This document shows positions 23,531 to 35,140 of a stretch of 64,000 nucleotides of DNA, piece after piece. The stretch is from Ochotona curzoniae. Lineage: Eukaryota > Chordata > Mammalia > Lagomorpha > Ochotonidae. Below the pieces are notes generated by a model. The model saw only the letters and a list, made by a program, of their open reading frames with translations. It searched no databases and was not told the DNA's origin. The stretch lies in NCBI RefSeq assembly GCF_017591425.1, contig NW_024466513.1, positions 118,993-182,992 on the forward strand, read 5' to 3'. The position numbers and the translations under genes were made by a program. Every line of letters begins with the position of its first letter. Position 1 is the first letter of the stretch.

Positions 23531-23814
23531 AATACTTTATAATTACTACAGAGATAGAACCACTCACATAAAACAAAAAGACACGCCTAAACACACACAA
23601 CTGTTGGAAGTAACATCCATACTGCAAAGACCAAGAGATCAAACAAAATGGTAATATGTAGTATATTTGGTGGACATCAAGGAAACAATATGAAAATGAT
23701 AGCCTTACCCAATTTGCTATAGCCCTCAAGCCTTTTCACCCTAAATAGCTATGTAATGATTGTCAAAAACATAATAATATTAATAATAAGTATATTTGGT
23801 CATAAGAAAACAAC

Positions 23815-23978
23815 TCCTAGCTTCCTAGCTCCTGGCTCCTGGCTTTGGATTGGCTGATCTCTGGCTGTTGCTACCACTTGGGGAGTGAACCAGTGGAAAA
23901 TCTTTCTCTCTGTCTCTCCTTTTCTCTGTAGATCTGATTTTCCAATAAAAAAAATCAATCTAAAAAAAAAAAAAAAAC
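23815..23978 (+). mobile_element. CSINE, 3' half
   Basis: 5'-truncated: begins 'ctagctcctggctcctggct', keeps 'cacttggggagtgaaccagt', and ends in a 16-A tail. Typical 5' truncation of a retroposon. Confidence 0.88.
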
Positions 23979-24799
23979 CGTGTTCACACAAGCATTCTTC
24001 CCTAACACACACACACACATATGTGTGTAGAGAGTCTGACAGACAAGAAAACGCATTGATCCAAAGGGCCTGAATGGAATGGGAGAACAGTTACTCGTAT
24101 TTCTTCCCTGCTATTGACGTGAACATCACAAAGAGCCAGACTAGGCAGCACCAAGTGGCCCATCAGGTTCCGTGCTGGCCCTTCTTGCACTGGCACAGCA
24201 CTGCCCACCATTATGGGAGACTTTCAGGGAAGTTCTAAAACAACAGCTTCTATGAAATCCCTTCTGAACCTTTACTAATACTCCACCAGCCTCACCACCA
24301 CAGTTGGTGTGCTCCTCTAAGACAATTCCTTCAGGCTGACTGCAAAGCTGCAGCGCCATCTTATGGCCATTGTAAGCCACAGCAAGAAAGAAGAGAGGTT
24401 GTATGGCAGATCACTTAATCACTTGATCAGCAAAGTGTCTAATGTTATAATACACTGTACTCTAGCAGACATCGGGCTCCACTCCCTCAGTGAAGAAAAC
24501 CGTAATCAAAGAACTCAGCTACACACTCTAAGGCCTGGACTTAACAAAACACAAGCAAACCAAACTCCTTAAGCTGATTGAGGGGGAGACAAGTGACAAC
24601 TACTTAACAGGGCCACCACTGCTGCTACAGGGTTTCTCTAAGAAGCCAGAGAGGACTATGCAGCTCTCTTTCATAAACCCAATGCTTGTTTAAACTTCTG
24701 CATGTGCAGAATAAATGAGGCTCCACTTCCTTCTGCTGCAGAGAACAACTAGACAAGGAGAGGGACAAAAGTTTCAGTAAGGTATCCTGAAGTTCAAAT
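23979..24799. other. Unassigned stretch
   Basis: Short ACACAC/ATATGTGTGT patch at 24005-24028. Minus-strand open frames at 24002-24380 show no motif. No gene recognised. Confidence 0.35.
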
Positions 24800-24960
24800 T
24801 CCCAGCTCTAATTATGTACAAGCTAAGTAAAGTATCTAATTTACTAGGCAATCCCATTTCTTTAATTGGAAATTAGGGATACCATCAAATACGTAACATG
24901 GTTATGAGCAGGGTTAATCAGACAACACAAATAGAGTGTTTGGCTTGCTGTCTGATTTGC
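24800..24960 (+). mobile_element. MIR SINE relic
   Basis: Pattern 'cccatttctttaattggaaa' followed by a diverged 'taatcagacaacacaaatag' and 'gtgtttggc' matches the 3' half of MIR. Assigned by eye. Confidence 0.45.
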
Positions 24961-24999
24961 ACTAAGTCCTTTTCATCTAATTTATTATTTGTACTTCCA

Positions 25000-25267
25000 G
25001 GGACAGGCACGGTGGCTTACCACATAAAGCTGCTGGCTGCTTGTGGCACACACTTGTGGTTCAATTCCTGGATGGTCTACATCTGATGCAGCTCTCTGCT
25101 GCTGAGCCCGAGAAAGCAGTGGAGAATGGTCAAGAGCTTATGCCCTGCACCCTTGTGAAAGGCCCAGAAGAAGCTTCTGAATCTTGATGCTGGACCAAGC
25201 CTGTATCAGCCATCGCAACTATTTCGGGAATGAACCAACATATGGAAAACCCCTTTTCTCATCCCTA
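25000..25267 (+). mobile_element. CSINE (old)
   Basis: Old-subtype head 'gacaggcacggtggcttacc' and body 'cgagaaagcagtggagaatg'. It directly abuts an inverted younger CSINE. Confidence 0.7.
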
Positions 25268-25604
25268 TTTTTTTTAAAGATTTATTTATTTTTATTACAA
25301 AGTCAGAGATACAGAGAGAAGCAGAGACAGAGAGGAAGATCTTCCATCCAATCATTCACTCCCCAAGTGACCACAATGGCCGGGCCGGTGCTGCGCTGAT
25401 CTGAAGCTAGAAACCAGGAACCTCTTCCGGGTCTCCCAGGTGGGTACAGGGTCCTAAGGCTCTGCACCATCCTCAACTGCTTTACAAGGCCACAAGCAGG
25501 GAGCTGGGTGGGAAGTAGAGCTGCCAGGACTAGAACCGGCATCCATATGAGATCGCAGCATGTTCAAGGTGAGGACATTAGCTGCTAGGCCACGCCACTG
25601 GGCC
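25268..25604 (-). mobile_element. CSINE
   Basis: Full-length minus copy: 'aaagatttatttatttttat' through 'ctgccaggactagaaccggc' to 'cacgccactgggcc'. Confidence 0.95.
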
Positions 25605-25639
25605 TTATCTCTCTATTTTTCAAGTACAAAAATGAATTT

Positions 25640-25762
25640 TAAAAAGGGCAAAACATGTAAACCATATTTTGAGCAGAGTCCTCGATCAGAACAATTGAAA
25701 TCCATGCACAGTTTTTCATAATATCTATTTCCATAAATTTGTGAAGACCCCTCATATGCATC
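25640..25762. mobile_element. MITE-like DNA-transposon end
   Basis: Right end 'tgtgaagacccctcatatgc' is the complement of the terminal sequence starting the element at 29078. Interpreted as the same non-autonomous, mariner-like family, left end degraded. Confidence 0.4.
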
Positions 25763-26449
25763 CATTTATAAGGCAAAATGACATTATAATTAGCTTCTTC
25801 ACAAACATTCTTGAAGTATTCACCTATATTATTTTTGTGAACCAGAAGCAAGAAAAGTAGACACGTTCCCAGGTCCAAAGTCTTAGGGATTATTTCTACT
25901 ATCTAAGAACTCACACGACTGGGCTGTAAGCGTGTGGCCTGCTGCCTCTTAGGAAGACAGGCTTTGGGAGTCCATCTATTCTCCTGCTTTTTCTGGATTT
26001 TTCTTTGTAGCTAGCTGTTTAATGACCGTTGTTCTCCACAGAGGCAAACAGAACAAAACACTCTGGAATGAAAAGAATTCATTCATCCATTGCACATACA
26101 GAAATCGCATCTCCTCTACATGCCAGGCATTCAGTGTTACCAAATGCACAGAAATGAAAACCTCAGGTACAGCCAGCTTTTACCTAGCCACCCTGTATCT
26201 GAATTCCAGAATGTTGGGCATTCACTAGTATTTCATAAACGTGCAAGTGTTGGAAGACTAATTTAGTAAAATTCTCACTACTGAGAACTTGCATTTCTAG
26301 AGAGTTATAAATCTTTTAATTCACCTTGAAATGAGCTTGCACAAAGCCATGACAGAAGTAATTTTCTTATTTATCATCAGGGTATATGACCCAAAAAGTC
26401 AGTTGGTATGTGTCTTAATTTCTTCACTTGAACAGTAGACAGACACATA

Positions 26450-26451
<2 letters not shown>
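25763..26451. other. Unassigned stretch, possible L2 relics
   Basis: About 26080-26140 ('attcattcatccattgcaca') has the flavour of a LINE2 3' region. No gene recognised. Confidence 0.25.

Positions 26452-26494
<43 letters not shown>
26452..26494 (+). repeat. (AC)n microsatellite
   Basis: About 21 AC units, uninterrupted. Confidence 0.97.
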
Positions 26495-26497
<3 letters not shown>

Positions 26498-26549
26498 TCA
26501 CACTCTATTAGGTCTATTTAAGTCACAGCTTTAATGTGATCAAATTTAT

Positions 26550-26720
26550 GAAATAATCACTAATTCAGTTAACATTGAATGAATGTCTATTCTATACCAG
26601 TTATAGGAAAAAAAGAAAAAACAGAATAGGAAAGACATTGTGAAGCTGCCATTGTGAAGCTTGCATCTTAGTGAAGGATCCAAACAGCAAACAGTCCACC
26701 ATATCAACATGCAGTCTGTC
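26550..26720. mobile_element. Possible L2-type relic
   Basis: Resembles the old mammalian pattern 'gaatgaatgtctattctata...' then 'cttgcatcttagtgaagga', a degraded version of the common 'gcctactatgtgccagg ... gagcttacattctagtg' LINE2 region. Confidence 0.4.
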
Positions 26721-27290
26721 AAACAGTCCTGAACATAATCACACAGCACTTCTGAGAGCAACTGGAAAAATACAGGCAAGTTGAAGGAAGTGTACAACAC
26801 AGCAATTCCAAGTCCAGGTATCCATCTCCCACTCCCCAAAAAGAATCTTATTTTCTACATGACCAAGGACAGATGCTCAATGTAGCAATGACTACTTTGA
26901 TCACATAATTACACAATATACTAGAAATAGCAGCTGTGCTGTGTAGTTCTTCATAAAGAGTCACATGTCCATCATTGCATGCATGGACATTGGTTGACAG
27001 TCCAACTGCCTATTGTCAAGATATAGTAAACAGTTTCATTAGCAGTCCATCTTTGATCTGAAAGTAGAGATGCATACTGCATTGTATCCTCAAATCTGGA
27101 TGTCATAGTCTCCATTACACAATTACCATACCTCCCTGTAATGAAAACCCACAATACAAAATCAACAACAAGAAGAAAAACAGAAATGCCATGATGTTCT
27201 CAAGAGGTTTTGAGAGTTCAACAGTCCTGAATTGCTGTCTGTCCTGCACAAGCCAGTGGTTGCTCTGATCCAGTCTGGCATATGTGTCTC
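26721..27290. other. Unassigned stretch
   Basis: AT-rich; minus-strand frames at 26546-26839 and 26972-27154 carry no motif. Nothing recognised. Confidence 0.3.
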
Positions 27291-28327
27291 AAGATCGCTT
27301 AATAATCATAAGAAATTGGATGTCCTTAGGCAGTAATTGATATCCCCAAGATCCTAGAGCTCACTGGCAGGAGTCAGAATTCAGTACCATTTGGCTCACT
27401 GGCAGCACACAAGGAGAGCTAGGGTCCCCAGCTGGTAGCTTGGCGCTGCATGGATTCTCCCAGCCACAGTCTCATGGCCGGGAGAGTAAGGTACCCGTTC
27501 TGCCACTCAGACGTACCTAGGCTCTGCCCCCACAATGGTGGTGGTGGGCCTCAAACAAACAAATAAATCTTATAAAATCAACACAGCCAAGCACCAAGCC
27601 TGTAAGAACAACAAGGAATGGAATTACTAGTTATGTGCAAATGAGGAAACACTCTATAAATGCAGCTTTCCCTCTTACAAGAAGATAAAATGGTCATTTA
27701 GTGATGCTGGAACAGCAAATGGAAAAACATGTATCCAGTATGCATGCAGAAGATGGACTAAGCCAAGGCTGTTAGAGATTTCTATAAAATCAGCAACGAC
27801 AGAGAACAGTGGGCTAAGCCAAGAGTCCTGGACTGTAAGATCCCTTAATAATCGTAAGAAATTGGTACTAATAAATGCTGCAATGTTGCATTCTCACCGC
27901 ATTCTATCACCCTGTCCTACACAGGCCTGATTCCTCTCACTGCCCTGAAACTACAGTCCAGCTGCAAAGTCTTGTTCCATGGCTACCTCACTCCACACTG
28001 GTGCTCAGCCAACATCTGAGCACTTGAGGACTATATTTTTATGGAAACTAAAACCACAGAAGACACCTTTCCCCACCTGCTGTGGGGACAAAATACAGAC
28101 ACACAACCAATGGCAGCAAGGATGTGGTAAAACAGGAATTCTTACATATTGTCCTTAGGAATGTCCAATATTCCTGCCACTATGGAAGACAATTTTATAT
28201 ATCCTTAAACATAAGCATGTCATACAATTCAGCAATTTTACTGCTAGGTACATATGCCAGAGAAATGAAAATACACATTAACAAAAAAACTGCCACCAAA
28301 TATCCATATCAACATTACTTTTAAAAA
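27291..28327 (+). mobile_element. Ancient L1-derived region
   Basis: About 28100-28290 encodes, with stops, a string resembling the C-terminal part of L1 ORF2 and its downstream region ('ctgccactatggaagacaa', 'gctaggtacatatgcc'). Earlier, a roughly 27-bp block near 27293 recurs near 27839 ('cttaataatcrtaagaaatt'), so the region may be a composite of several insertions. Confidence 0.45.
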
Positions 28328-28518
28328 AGGTTTATTTATTTTCATTGCAAAGTCAGATATACACAGAGGAGGAGAGATTTTCCATCTGATAATTCACTCC
28401 CCAAGTGATTGCAATGGCCAGAGCTGAGCGGATCTGAAGCCAGGGTCCAGGAGCTTCCTCCAGGTTTCGCACACAGATGCAAGGTCCCAAGGCTCTGGGC
28501 CATCCTCGACTGCTTGCC
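28328..28518 (-). mobile_element. CSINE, partial
   Basis: Minus orientation: tail complement 'aggtttatttattttcattg' then 'gccatcctcgactgctt', where it stops; the SINE head is missing. Confidence 0.8.
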
Positions 28519-28699
28519 TAAACCCTCTGGAGGATATTAAGCAGGGGAATCTTTATCTGTGACTTAATAATGAAGATGCTGGGGAGACACACACCTTTGA
28601 GAGAAACCCCAGCATGGTGGTCTTGGAGGGGAGAGCATGGCTATTATAGTTGAATATGAAGGGAAATGATGCGCGCAACTTCTAGAAATCAGTCTGTGA

Positions 28700-29019
28700 A
28701 CCCTGGAACTTGTTTTGTTGGGACTTTTAACTGACCGGGATTTTACTCTGTTAGCTTTGCCTTTGGACTGGGTAAGGCCTCCCCAAGAAGCCGTTGAAGT
28801 TTTCAGGACAATAAGATGCTGGACTCAATGCTGGGTGTGTGCTTGCAATGAAGGAATCTCAACTGAACTTGAACTGTGGCTATGCACCATGGGTGGAGGG
28901 TTGTGGGAGGAGCGGGGGAAATCCAAGCACCTATGGAACTGTATCACATAATACAATCTTATTAACAATTTATATATATATATATATATAAATTTTTAAA
29001 AATTAAAAAAAAAATAAAG
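28700..29019 (+). mobile_element. L1 3' end with A-rich tail
   Basis: Ends in 'actgtatcacataataca' and an A-rich tail interrupted by (TA)n at 28971-28990. The same 3' end is found inverted at 47211-47440 ('agatgctgga', 'tcaactgaa' shared), so this is a lagomorph-type L1 3' UTR. Confidence 0.6.
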
Positions 29020-29077
29020 TCAACCTGGAATGAGATGTGTGGGTTGTTTGAATGGCAATGAAAAACTATTTAATATA

Positions 29078-29205
29078 TGAGGGGACTTCAAGAGGTTCCT
29101 AGAACATGCAACGAAAACACAAATGTATTTCAGGGCAGTGCATTTTGAAATTCATCTATTTTTTCATAGTATGCAGTTCCTACAGAAATTTTGAGACCCC
29201 CTTGT
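29078..29205. mobile_element. MITE-like element with terminal inverted repeats
   Basis: Left 'atgaggggacttcaagaggt' and right 'aattttgagacccccttgtg' form imperfect inverted ends. No transposase. Another end of this family lies at 25640-25762. Confidence 0.45.
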
Positions 29206-29890
29206 GTGCACGCAGTTCAAAATTTTAGTGTACCCAAATAATTTACACTTTATCCCTTTCATCCACATCAATATATTAATATAATCTCATACACTTCAAA
29301 ACGACGGTCAGCTCAACACCTGCACAAGTGGAACAAGTAGCATGAGACAGATTGCTAAAACAAAAATGTTTTAGGGCAGTGCCAGAGGAAGGCAAGGGGC
29401 TTTTACAAAGTGTACTTCAAAAAATGCATAACCAATACTAGCTGACATCAATGCACACCTGCATCTTTCACTATTGCCAAACACATAACACATGGCAAAA
29501 ACAAGTTGGTAGATAAGCTGACCACAGCCACATATCAAATTGAGAGTGGGTTCAAAATTCACACTTGGGTGGCTGCACTCAACACCAGGTGTTGGAAAGA
29601 GCCCTATGGCTCCCCTAAATACACAGTCATCCGTTATGCCTCTGGGCACACATGATAGAAACAATACTTTCTGCAATGCAATCCTTTTTTCTGCTTTTCT
29701 TAAAAGAAATCAGGGAATTATTCTTAAATATGTTTTTCAAAACACATTTTCTGGAAATACCTCATTATTGTGTGAGGAGATACATGGAAAGTAGGTAGGC
29801 AGTTATGAGTTACAGTCCCTGGTGAGAATACTTTTAAAATGTTAATTGTGCTTCTCTCTGGTAAAATTATCTTTGAAAATATAAACAACT
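29206..29890. other. Unassigned stretch
   Basis: A 101-codon minus frame at 29371-29676 and an 84-codon plus frame at 29540-29794 overlap each other. Neither shows a recognisable domain. Possibly an old processed pseudogene, but no parent was recognised. Confidence 0.3.
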
Positions 29891-30191
29891 GGACCTGGTG
29901 CAATAGCCTACGGACTAATGTCCTCACTTTGCATCCCTGGGATCCCATATGGGCGCTGGTTTGTATCCCTGCAGCCCCACTCCCTATCCAGCTCCCTGCT
30001 TGTGGCCTGGGACAGCAGTCAAGGACTGCCCAAAACCTTGGGACCCTGTACCCATGTGGGAGACCTGGAAGAGGCTACAGGCTCCTGGTTCAGCTCAGGC
30101 TGCTCTGGCCACTTGGGGATTGAATCATCAGATCATCCTCTCTGTCTCTCCTTCTTTCTGTATATCTGACATCCCAATAAAAACAAGATAA
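29891..30191 (+). mobile_element. CSINE
   Basis: Head 'ggacctggtgcaatagccta', tail 'ccaataaaaacaagataaa'. Confidence 0.93.
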
Positions 30192-30239
30192 ACCCATATC
30201 CTTCCAGAAGCATGTTCTCCCTCTGGGCAGAGAACAAAG

Positions 30240-30655
30240 GGACAGAATCAACCTATCAACCCCCATTTCTCAGAGCAAGGAGACCCGGCCACACTGATGT
30301 CATCTCTCGGTCACTGTCAATGGAATGCAGTTATCTTCAGCATGGCGGGAGGAAGCTAACTTTTGTTTCTGGGGAAGGGCACAGGCAAATGTTCAAATTT
30401 GTTTTTTTTCTGTCTGCCCTTTGGGGTGATTCGAGGAAGCCCCCACCCTGACATGGTGCATAAAAAAACCACATTTCCAACATTTTATCCAGTCATATTT
30501 ACATTTGAGTCCTCTCCTGTCACTAAGACAGGAACCTTCTTTCTCTCTGTCCTAAATAAATCATACTTTGCAAACTAGTTTTTCCTCATGAAAATTCTTC
30601 TTTCATGTGACACAAGAAGTGGTTGCTGCTGTGATTTGGGTTGAACCCCATACAA
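30240..30655 (+). mobile_element. Solo LTR (family A), copy 1
   Basis: Shares with 47444-47793 (+) and 42605-43000 (-) the order 'cttttgtttctggg', 'ccctttggggtga', a TATA-like 'gcataaaaaaacc', 'aataaatcatactttgcaaa' and 'catgtgacacaagaag'. No internal retroviral sequence adjoins it. Left boundary uncertain. Confidence 0.55.
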
Positions 30656-30676
30656 CAATGTTAAAAACAAAATAAT

Positions 30677-30999
30677 GGGGCCCAGCATGGTAGTGTAGTG
30701 GTCAAAGTCCTCACCTTGCTTGCGCTGGGATCCCATATGGGCCAGTTTGTATCCCAACTGCTCCATTTTCCATGCAGCTCCCTGCTTGTGGCCTGGGAGA
30801 GCAGCAGAGGACAGTCCAAAGCCTTGGGACCCTGCACCCATGTGGGAAACCTGGAAGAAGTTCCTGGCTCCTGGCTTCAGATCGGCTCAGCCTCAGCTAT
30901 TGCAGCCACTTGGGGAGTGAAACCCATAGGTGGAAGATCTTTCTCTGCTTCTCTCTGCATATCTGGTTTTCCAAGGAAAATAAAATAAGTCTTAAAAGA
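30677..30999 (+). mobile_element. CSINE
   Basis: Head 'ggggcccagcatggtagtgt', tail 'aaaataaaataagtctt'. Only about 20 bp after the LTR. Confidence 0.93.
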
Positions 31000-31369
31000 A
31001 GATGACAAAAAATCCCAGAAAGCAATTATGCATTTTAAAATCTTCATGCAAGCAGATTGTCACTAAAGTGTCACTAGGGACCTTAACAGACCTTAACAGG
31101 GAAAATATCAAATAAACATAAGGAAGATTGATACCACCTGGATCAGGAAAGCAAAGAAAGCAGTAAGTTAACAATACCCTTTAGACTGGCCCCAATCCAG
31201 AGCACTCACACAGTCAGACGACCGTGAGTGTGACCAGCAACGTGAACTCTCCTGAACTCCTGGGGAACAGAAAGCACACCTGGTAATCCCTTAAAAAACT
31301 AAGCACACACACTCCCTTACCAAAGGATCGGCATTGCATTTCTTAGTATTGTAGGGTTGAAAACAAAAT

Positions 31370-31800
31370 GGAATAAACATGCCTCATTGCCACCTGCAAA
31401 CCTTTTTGTTTTTGTACCTTCTGCTTTGCTAAGAAATGGTGTGAACCTGCAGACCAAATGGCCTCTGGGACCTTTAGCACCAATAGGCTCCAATTCTCAT
31501 GATTCAAGGCCCAGGTCTGGTTACCTCACAGGTGATGCAATTAAGTAATTGAGTACGTGGTTCCAAGTAATTGAGTAGGTGGTTACCTTAACTGCTGGAC
31601 CAGAGAAGAGCCAGGCATAGGCTGTCCAGCTGAGACAGGTAGGGAATGTGTGCATTTCCCCACCTCACGTTACAGGCTACTGTGAACTGCCCCTATAAAA
31701 ATACCCTGCCAGTGTGCTATTTGGGACCACACTCTGGTAAGGAGTGTCGTTCCCAGTTGTGACTGTCACTGGTGAATGTGACAGTAGGTTTGAGAATGAG
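31370..31800 (+). mobile_element. Possible LTR
   Basis: Contains a 22-bp direct duplication ('aagtaattgagta' twice at about 31544-31580), a TATA-like 'ctataaaaataccctg' at about 31693 and then 'tttgggaccacactctgg', a layout seen in LTR U3-R regions. No second copy in the window, so tentative. Confidence 0.3.
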
Positions 31801-33620
31801 CTGAAAAGTATGCAGTTCTAAAATGCAGCTCCACTGAAGCTTACACACATTTTAAAGATAGTATAAAAACATATGAAATGAAGACAAATCCTAGCAGGAG
31901 AATGAATAAACAAAGAATCAAGTAATTATCAGGCCATTAAAAGACACAGAGGAAGTTTAAATCCTTTTGTTCTGTAGGGGAAGCTTATCTGCATAGACTG
32001 TCCTGAGATGCCAGCCCGCTGTGACATTTGCAGGTTGGAGAACCATGATGATTAGAAAGATGAGCTGTCAGGTGCTAGCATAAAGGGAAGATGAATAGCC
32101 TGTGAAGATAGGATTTGGGGGTAAGAATGCATAAAGATTGTCCTAATGGACACATGTAATTACACATTGACCAATGACTTTGGGGTGTGCATTGTGAAGA
32201 GCAAACTCCAGTGTAACCTGGGAACTTTGAGTGTTGATGCCAAAATAAGCTCATCAGTTGTAAGAAATGTGTCCATGCATTTTGTATTTTTTTACACAAT
32301 TATGAAGTATCAATATGATTGAACTTCTTCAAACTAAGGATTTTCTTGTTTTTTTTAAATTGTATATGTCAATTTATGAATGAATGCCTACTAATTTAGT
32401 AAATGAATGTACACTACATGAATATCTTACTCTAAAAACACTCTGTCCTCCTGGTTTTTTCAGTTCCTTCATGGCTTAGCAACACTCTTCTTTTATTCTA
32501 AATTCAGTCAATTACTCTACATTAATAATGTCCTTAATTTTTAAAAATTTATAGAAAGAGAACAGATTTATAAAAAAATTAATAGATTTTTACAAATATA
32601 GTGAGAATTGTCCTCCTCTTTTCTCTACTGTTTTATGATTACATGGAGAGGACAGGATCGATGCAGAAGACAGCAGCAAACTAAACGAAAAACCATTTTT
32701 CTGCATTGATCCTGTCCGTGTAATCAAGTCACAGATTTCCAGTAAACAGCCTGGCTCGTCCTCAAAACACAGCTCTTTCTTCTTGGTGTTTAAACCATCT
32801 ATTCTTGCTGGTCTCCATTTGTTGCCTCTTTGAGACACATCAAAAGCCTCCAGGGAGGCTGTTTTTTCCAGTCCCAATGAAGAGTTTACACTAAGACTGT
32901 TACCTCATTGTTGTTCTTTGGGATGTATTTTGACAACTGGCTCCTGGACTCTCAGAGAACTAATGGTCCTGAGACAGCAAGGATTCTGCCTGGCTGAGGA
33001 AATGGCTCTGTGTCCCTGGCTCGCCTAATTCAACATCTGAGTGTGTACTGCCAGCCAAGGAGCGGTGCACCTACGGGTAGTGCAGGATGAGTGCCTTAGC
33101 GCTGAATATCCCTGACACTCTGCAGCCATCTGGAGAGCTACGTGAGTGCCAGCAAACCAAGTCAAGATTTAGAAGAACTTTCTCAGTGTTTCTTATTTAG
33201 AAGGTGATTTGCAAATTAGAAATGTGTAGTTCAATGAAGTTCATTCAGAATTCCTTCTGCTTCTTACACTACCTTTAATTAGCTTTGCCAATCTAAATGT
33301 CTTTACCCATGAAGGGGGAGAGGATAAGAGGCCTTCACTTAGGATGATGTGAGCTGGGATTGTTGATCTCCTTGTGGTGCAAGGTGGTCTCTTCCTGGGT
33401 TAGTCCTATCACCTCCTGACACTGAGCTTGGGCTCAGCAGCATCGCCCAGCTATCCCTGCATACACACGGGGAAATCTCAGAAGCTGTGCAGTGTACCAC
33501 TCTCAATGAACACACAAAGTATTCAACATCTTATCATGAAATAGGTATCCCATGAGATAATTTTGCCAACCTGGAAACTAATACAAATGCCCTAATCATA
33601 AGCAGTTAAGGCTACATTCT
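31801..33620. other. Unassigned 1.8-kb stretch with a strong hairpin
   Basis: No gene or mobile element recognised. Holds the inverted repeat at 32637-32725 (listed separately). The 95-codon minus frame at 32590-32877 runs through that hairpin and has no known domain. Confidence 0.35.
32637..32725. other. Long imperfect hairpin, 89 nt
   Basis: Left arm 32637-32668 pairs with right arm 32699-32725 around a 30-nt loop. The inner part pairs almost perfectly ('gacaggatcgatgcagaa' against 'ttctgcattgatcctgtc', one G:T-type mismatch), then a 5-nt bulge, then 'gattac' with 'gtaatc'. Size and shape resemble a pre-miRNA, but an inverted-repeat transposon scar or chance is possible. Confidence 0.6.
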
Positions 33621-33821
33621 GGGGCCTGGCAGCCTAGCGGCTAAAGTCCTCACCTTGAACGTGCCAGGATCCGATATGGGCGCCGGGTCTAATCCCTGCA
33701 GCTCCACTTCCCATCCAACTCCCTGCTTGTGGCCTGGGAAAGCAGTCGAGGATGGCCCAGGGCTTTGGGACTCTGCACCCATGTGGGAGACCTGGAAGAG
33801 GCCCTGGATCCTGGCTTTGGA
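33621..33821 (+). mobile_element. CSINE, 3' end replaced by microsatellite
   Basis: Good-quality head and body ('gcagcctagcggctaaagtc') up to 'tcctggctttggata', then the microsatellite begins where the SINE 3' part should be. Confidence 0.9.
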
Positions 33822-33892
33822 TAGAAGGAAGGAAGGAAGGAAGGAAGGAAGGAAGGAAGGAAGGAAGAAAGAAAGAAAGAAAGGAAGAAGGA

Positions 33893-33988
<96 letters not shown>

Positions 33989-34005
33989 AGGAAGGAAGAA
34001 AGAGG
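33822..34005 (+). repeat. (GGAA)n / (GAAA)n tract
   Basis: About 12 GGAA units followed by about 30 GAAA units with a few interruptions. It produces low-complexity open frames of Lys/Arg/Glu (plus strand) or Phe/Leu/Ser (minus strand), which are not genes. Confidence 0.98.
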
Positions 34006-34107
34006 AGGAAGAACTCCAACTGGCCCTCATAAAAAAAAAAAAAAACCTGATAGCTGGGAACTCCTTCCTGCCACATGACCTATTACTAATCAACCACTTA
34101 CTTGCTC

Positions 34108-34222
34108 TCTCCCCAGGTGTGCATTAGCGGGAAACTGTAATGTGGTGTGGAGCGGACACTTGAATCCAAACACGTCGATACGGGATGCATGTGTCCCAAC
34201 CAGCAGCTTAATCACTACATCA
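34108..34222 (-). mobile_element. CSINE fragment (old)
   Basis: Minus-strand 5' part: 'acttgaatccaaacacgtcg', then 'cagcagcttaatcactacat', complement of the SINE head. Confidence 0.55.
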
Positions 34223-34378
34223 CTCGTTCCCTCAAGTTTCCTTGTCTTGTGTTTCTAGTTTCCATATGCCTTCCACCTTATTTCTCTGGAGAGAAAATTA
34301 CATTCAATTGTTTATCCAATTTTCTCAAAAAATGTTCACTACTTTTCAGTTATTCTGTCCAGAGTACTCAACAAGAAT

Positions 34379-34463
34379 TATTATTATTATTATTACAATT
34401 ATGATTATTTTAATTATACTGGGAATGCTTCTTTCTCTCTCTCTCTCTTTCTCTCTCTTTCTT
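34379..34463 (+). repeat. (TTA)n and (CT)n simple repeats
   Basis: Six TTA units at about 34379-34396, and a CT-rich tract at about 34430-34463. Confidence 0.9.
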
Positions 34464-35140
34464 TCATGCACCTCCAGGGAATTCAAAGTTTCAGTGTTTG
34501 GAAAAAAACAATGCCATCTGGTGACTGGTGTCACCAGCCCAATTGGAAGGCTCATCAGAGTATGAAGTGGGGCTGGAAGTGGGTGGCCCCAGGGACTGGC
34601 AGAGCTGAAGACACTGCAAGGGGACAAGGATCTCCCACATTGTCAGGACCCAGGACTGCCATCTGCAAAAAGCATGCAGTGAAGACCATGAGCACAGATG
34701 AGATCCAGGCCAGCACCATCCCTGTGCACCAGCAACCTGTGGGCACATGGGGAATTGGCCCCTCCTTTCTGCGCCCATGTAGGCCAGCTGGTGTCGTATG
34801 CTTTGGTCACTGCACACAGTGGCTGGGTAGAGGGTCAGGAGTAGGACTAGCACCTGCATCACCAGCTACAACAGCACTGCACTTTCACACAGACCCAGCA
34901 CCTCAGAAGAGAGCACATTTTACATGGTCAGGGGCATTCCAGCCAGCAGCACAATGGCCATGGCCATCATCCTGGGATACAGAGGTCAAAGACATTGAGG
35001 TCTCCCTATGACAGTATAGACACCATACCTGCATTGTGCTTCCCAGTTCTGCCATGTATTGGGTATGTGTACACCACAAAAAGCATAAACATAATCTGTA
35101 AGTTTCTTTGCAGATACAAAGCCATGTTGCTTCTTTTTCT
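34464..35140. other. Unassigned GC-moderate stretch with long open frames
   Basis: A 181-codon plus frame (34466-35011) and a 123-codon minus frame (34491-34862) overlap. Composition differs from the flanks, so an old processed pseudogene or LTR interior is possible, but I recognise no domain, A tail or target-site duplication. Confidence 0.3.

Noticed and set aside
33612..34093. Low-complexity frames of Phe/Leu/Ser or Lys/Arg/Glu, up to 154 codons
   Set aside because: Direct translation of the GGAA/GAAA tract plus part of a CSINE.
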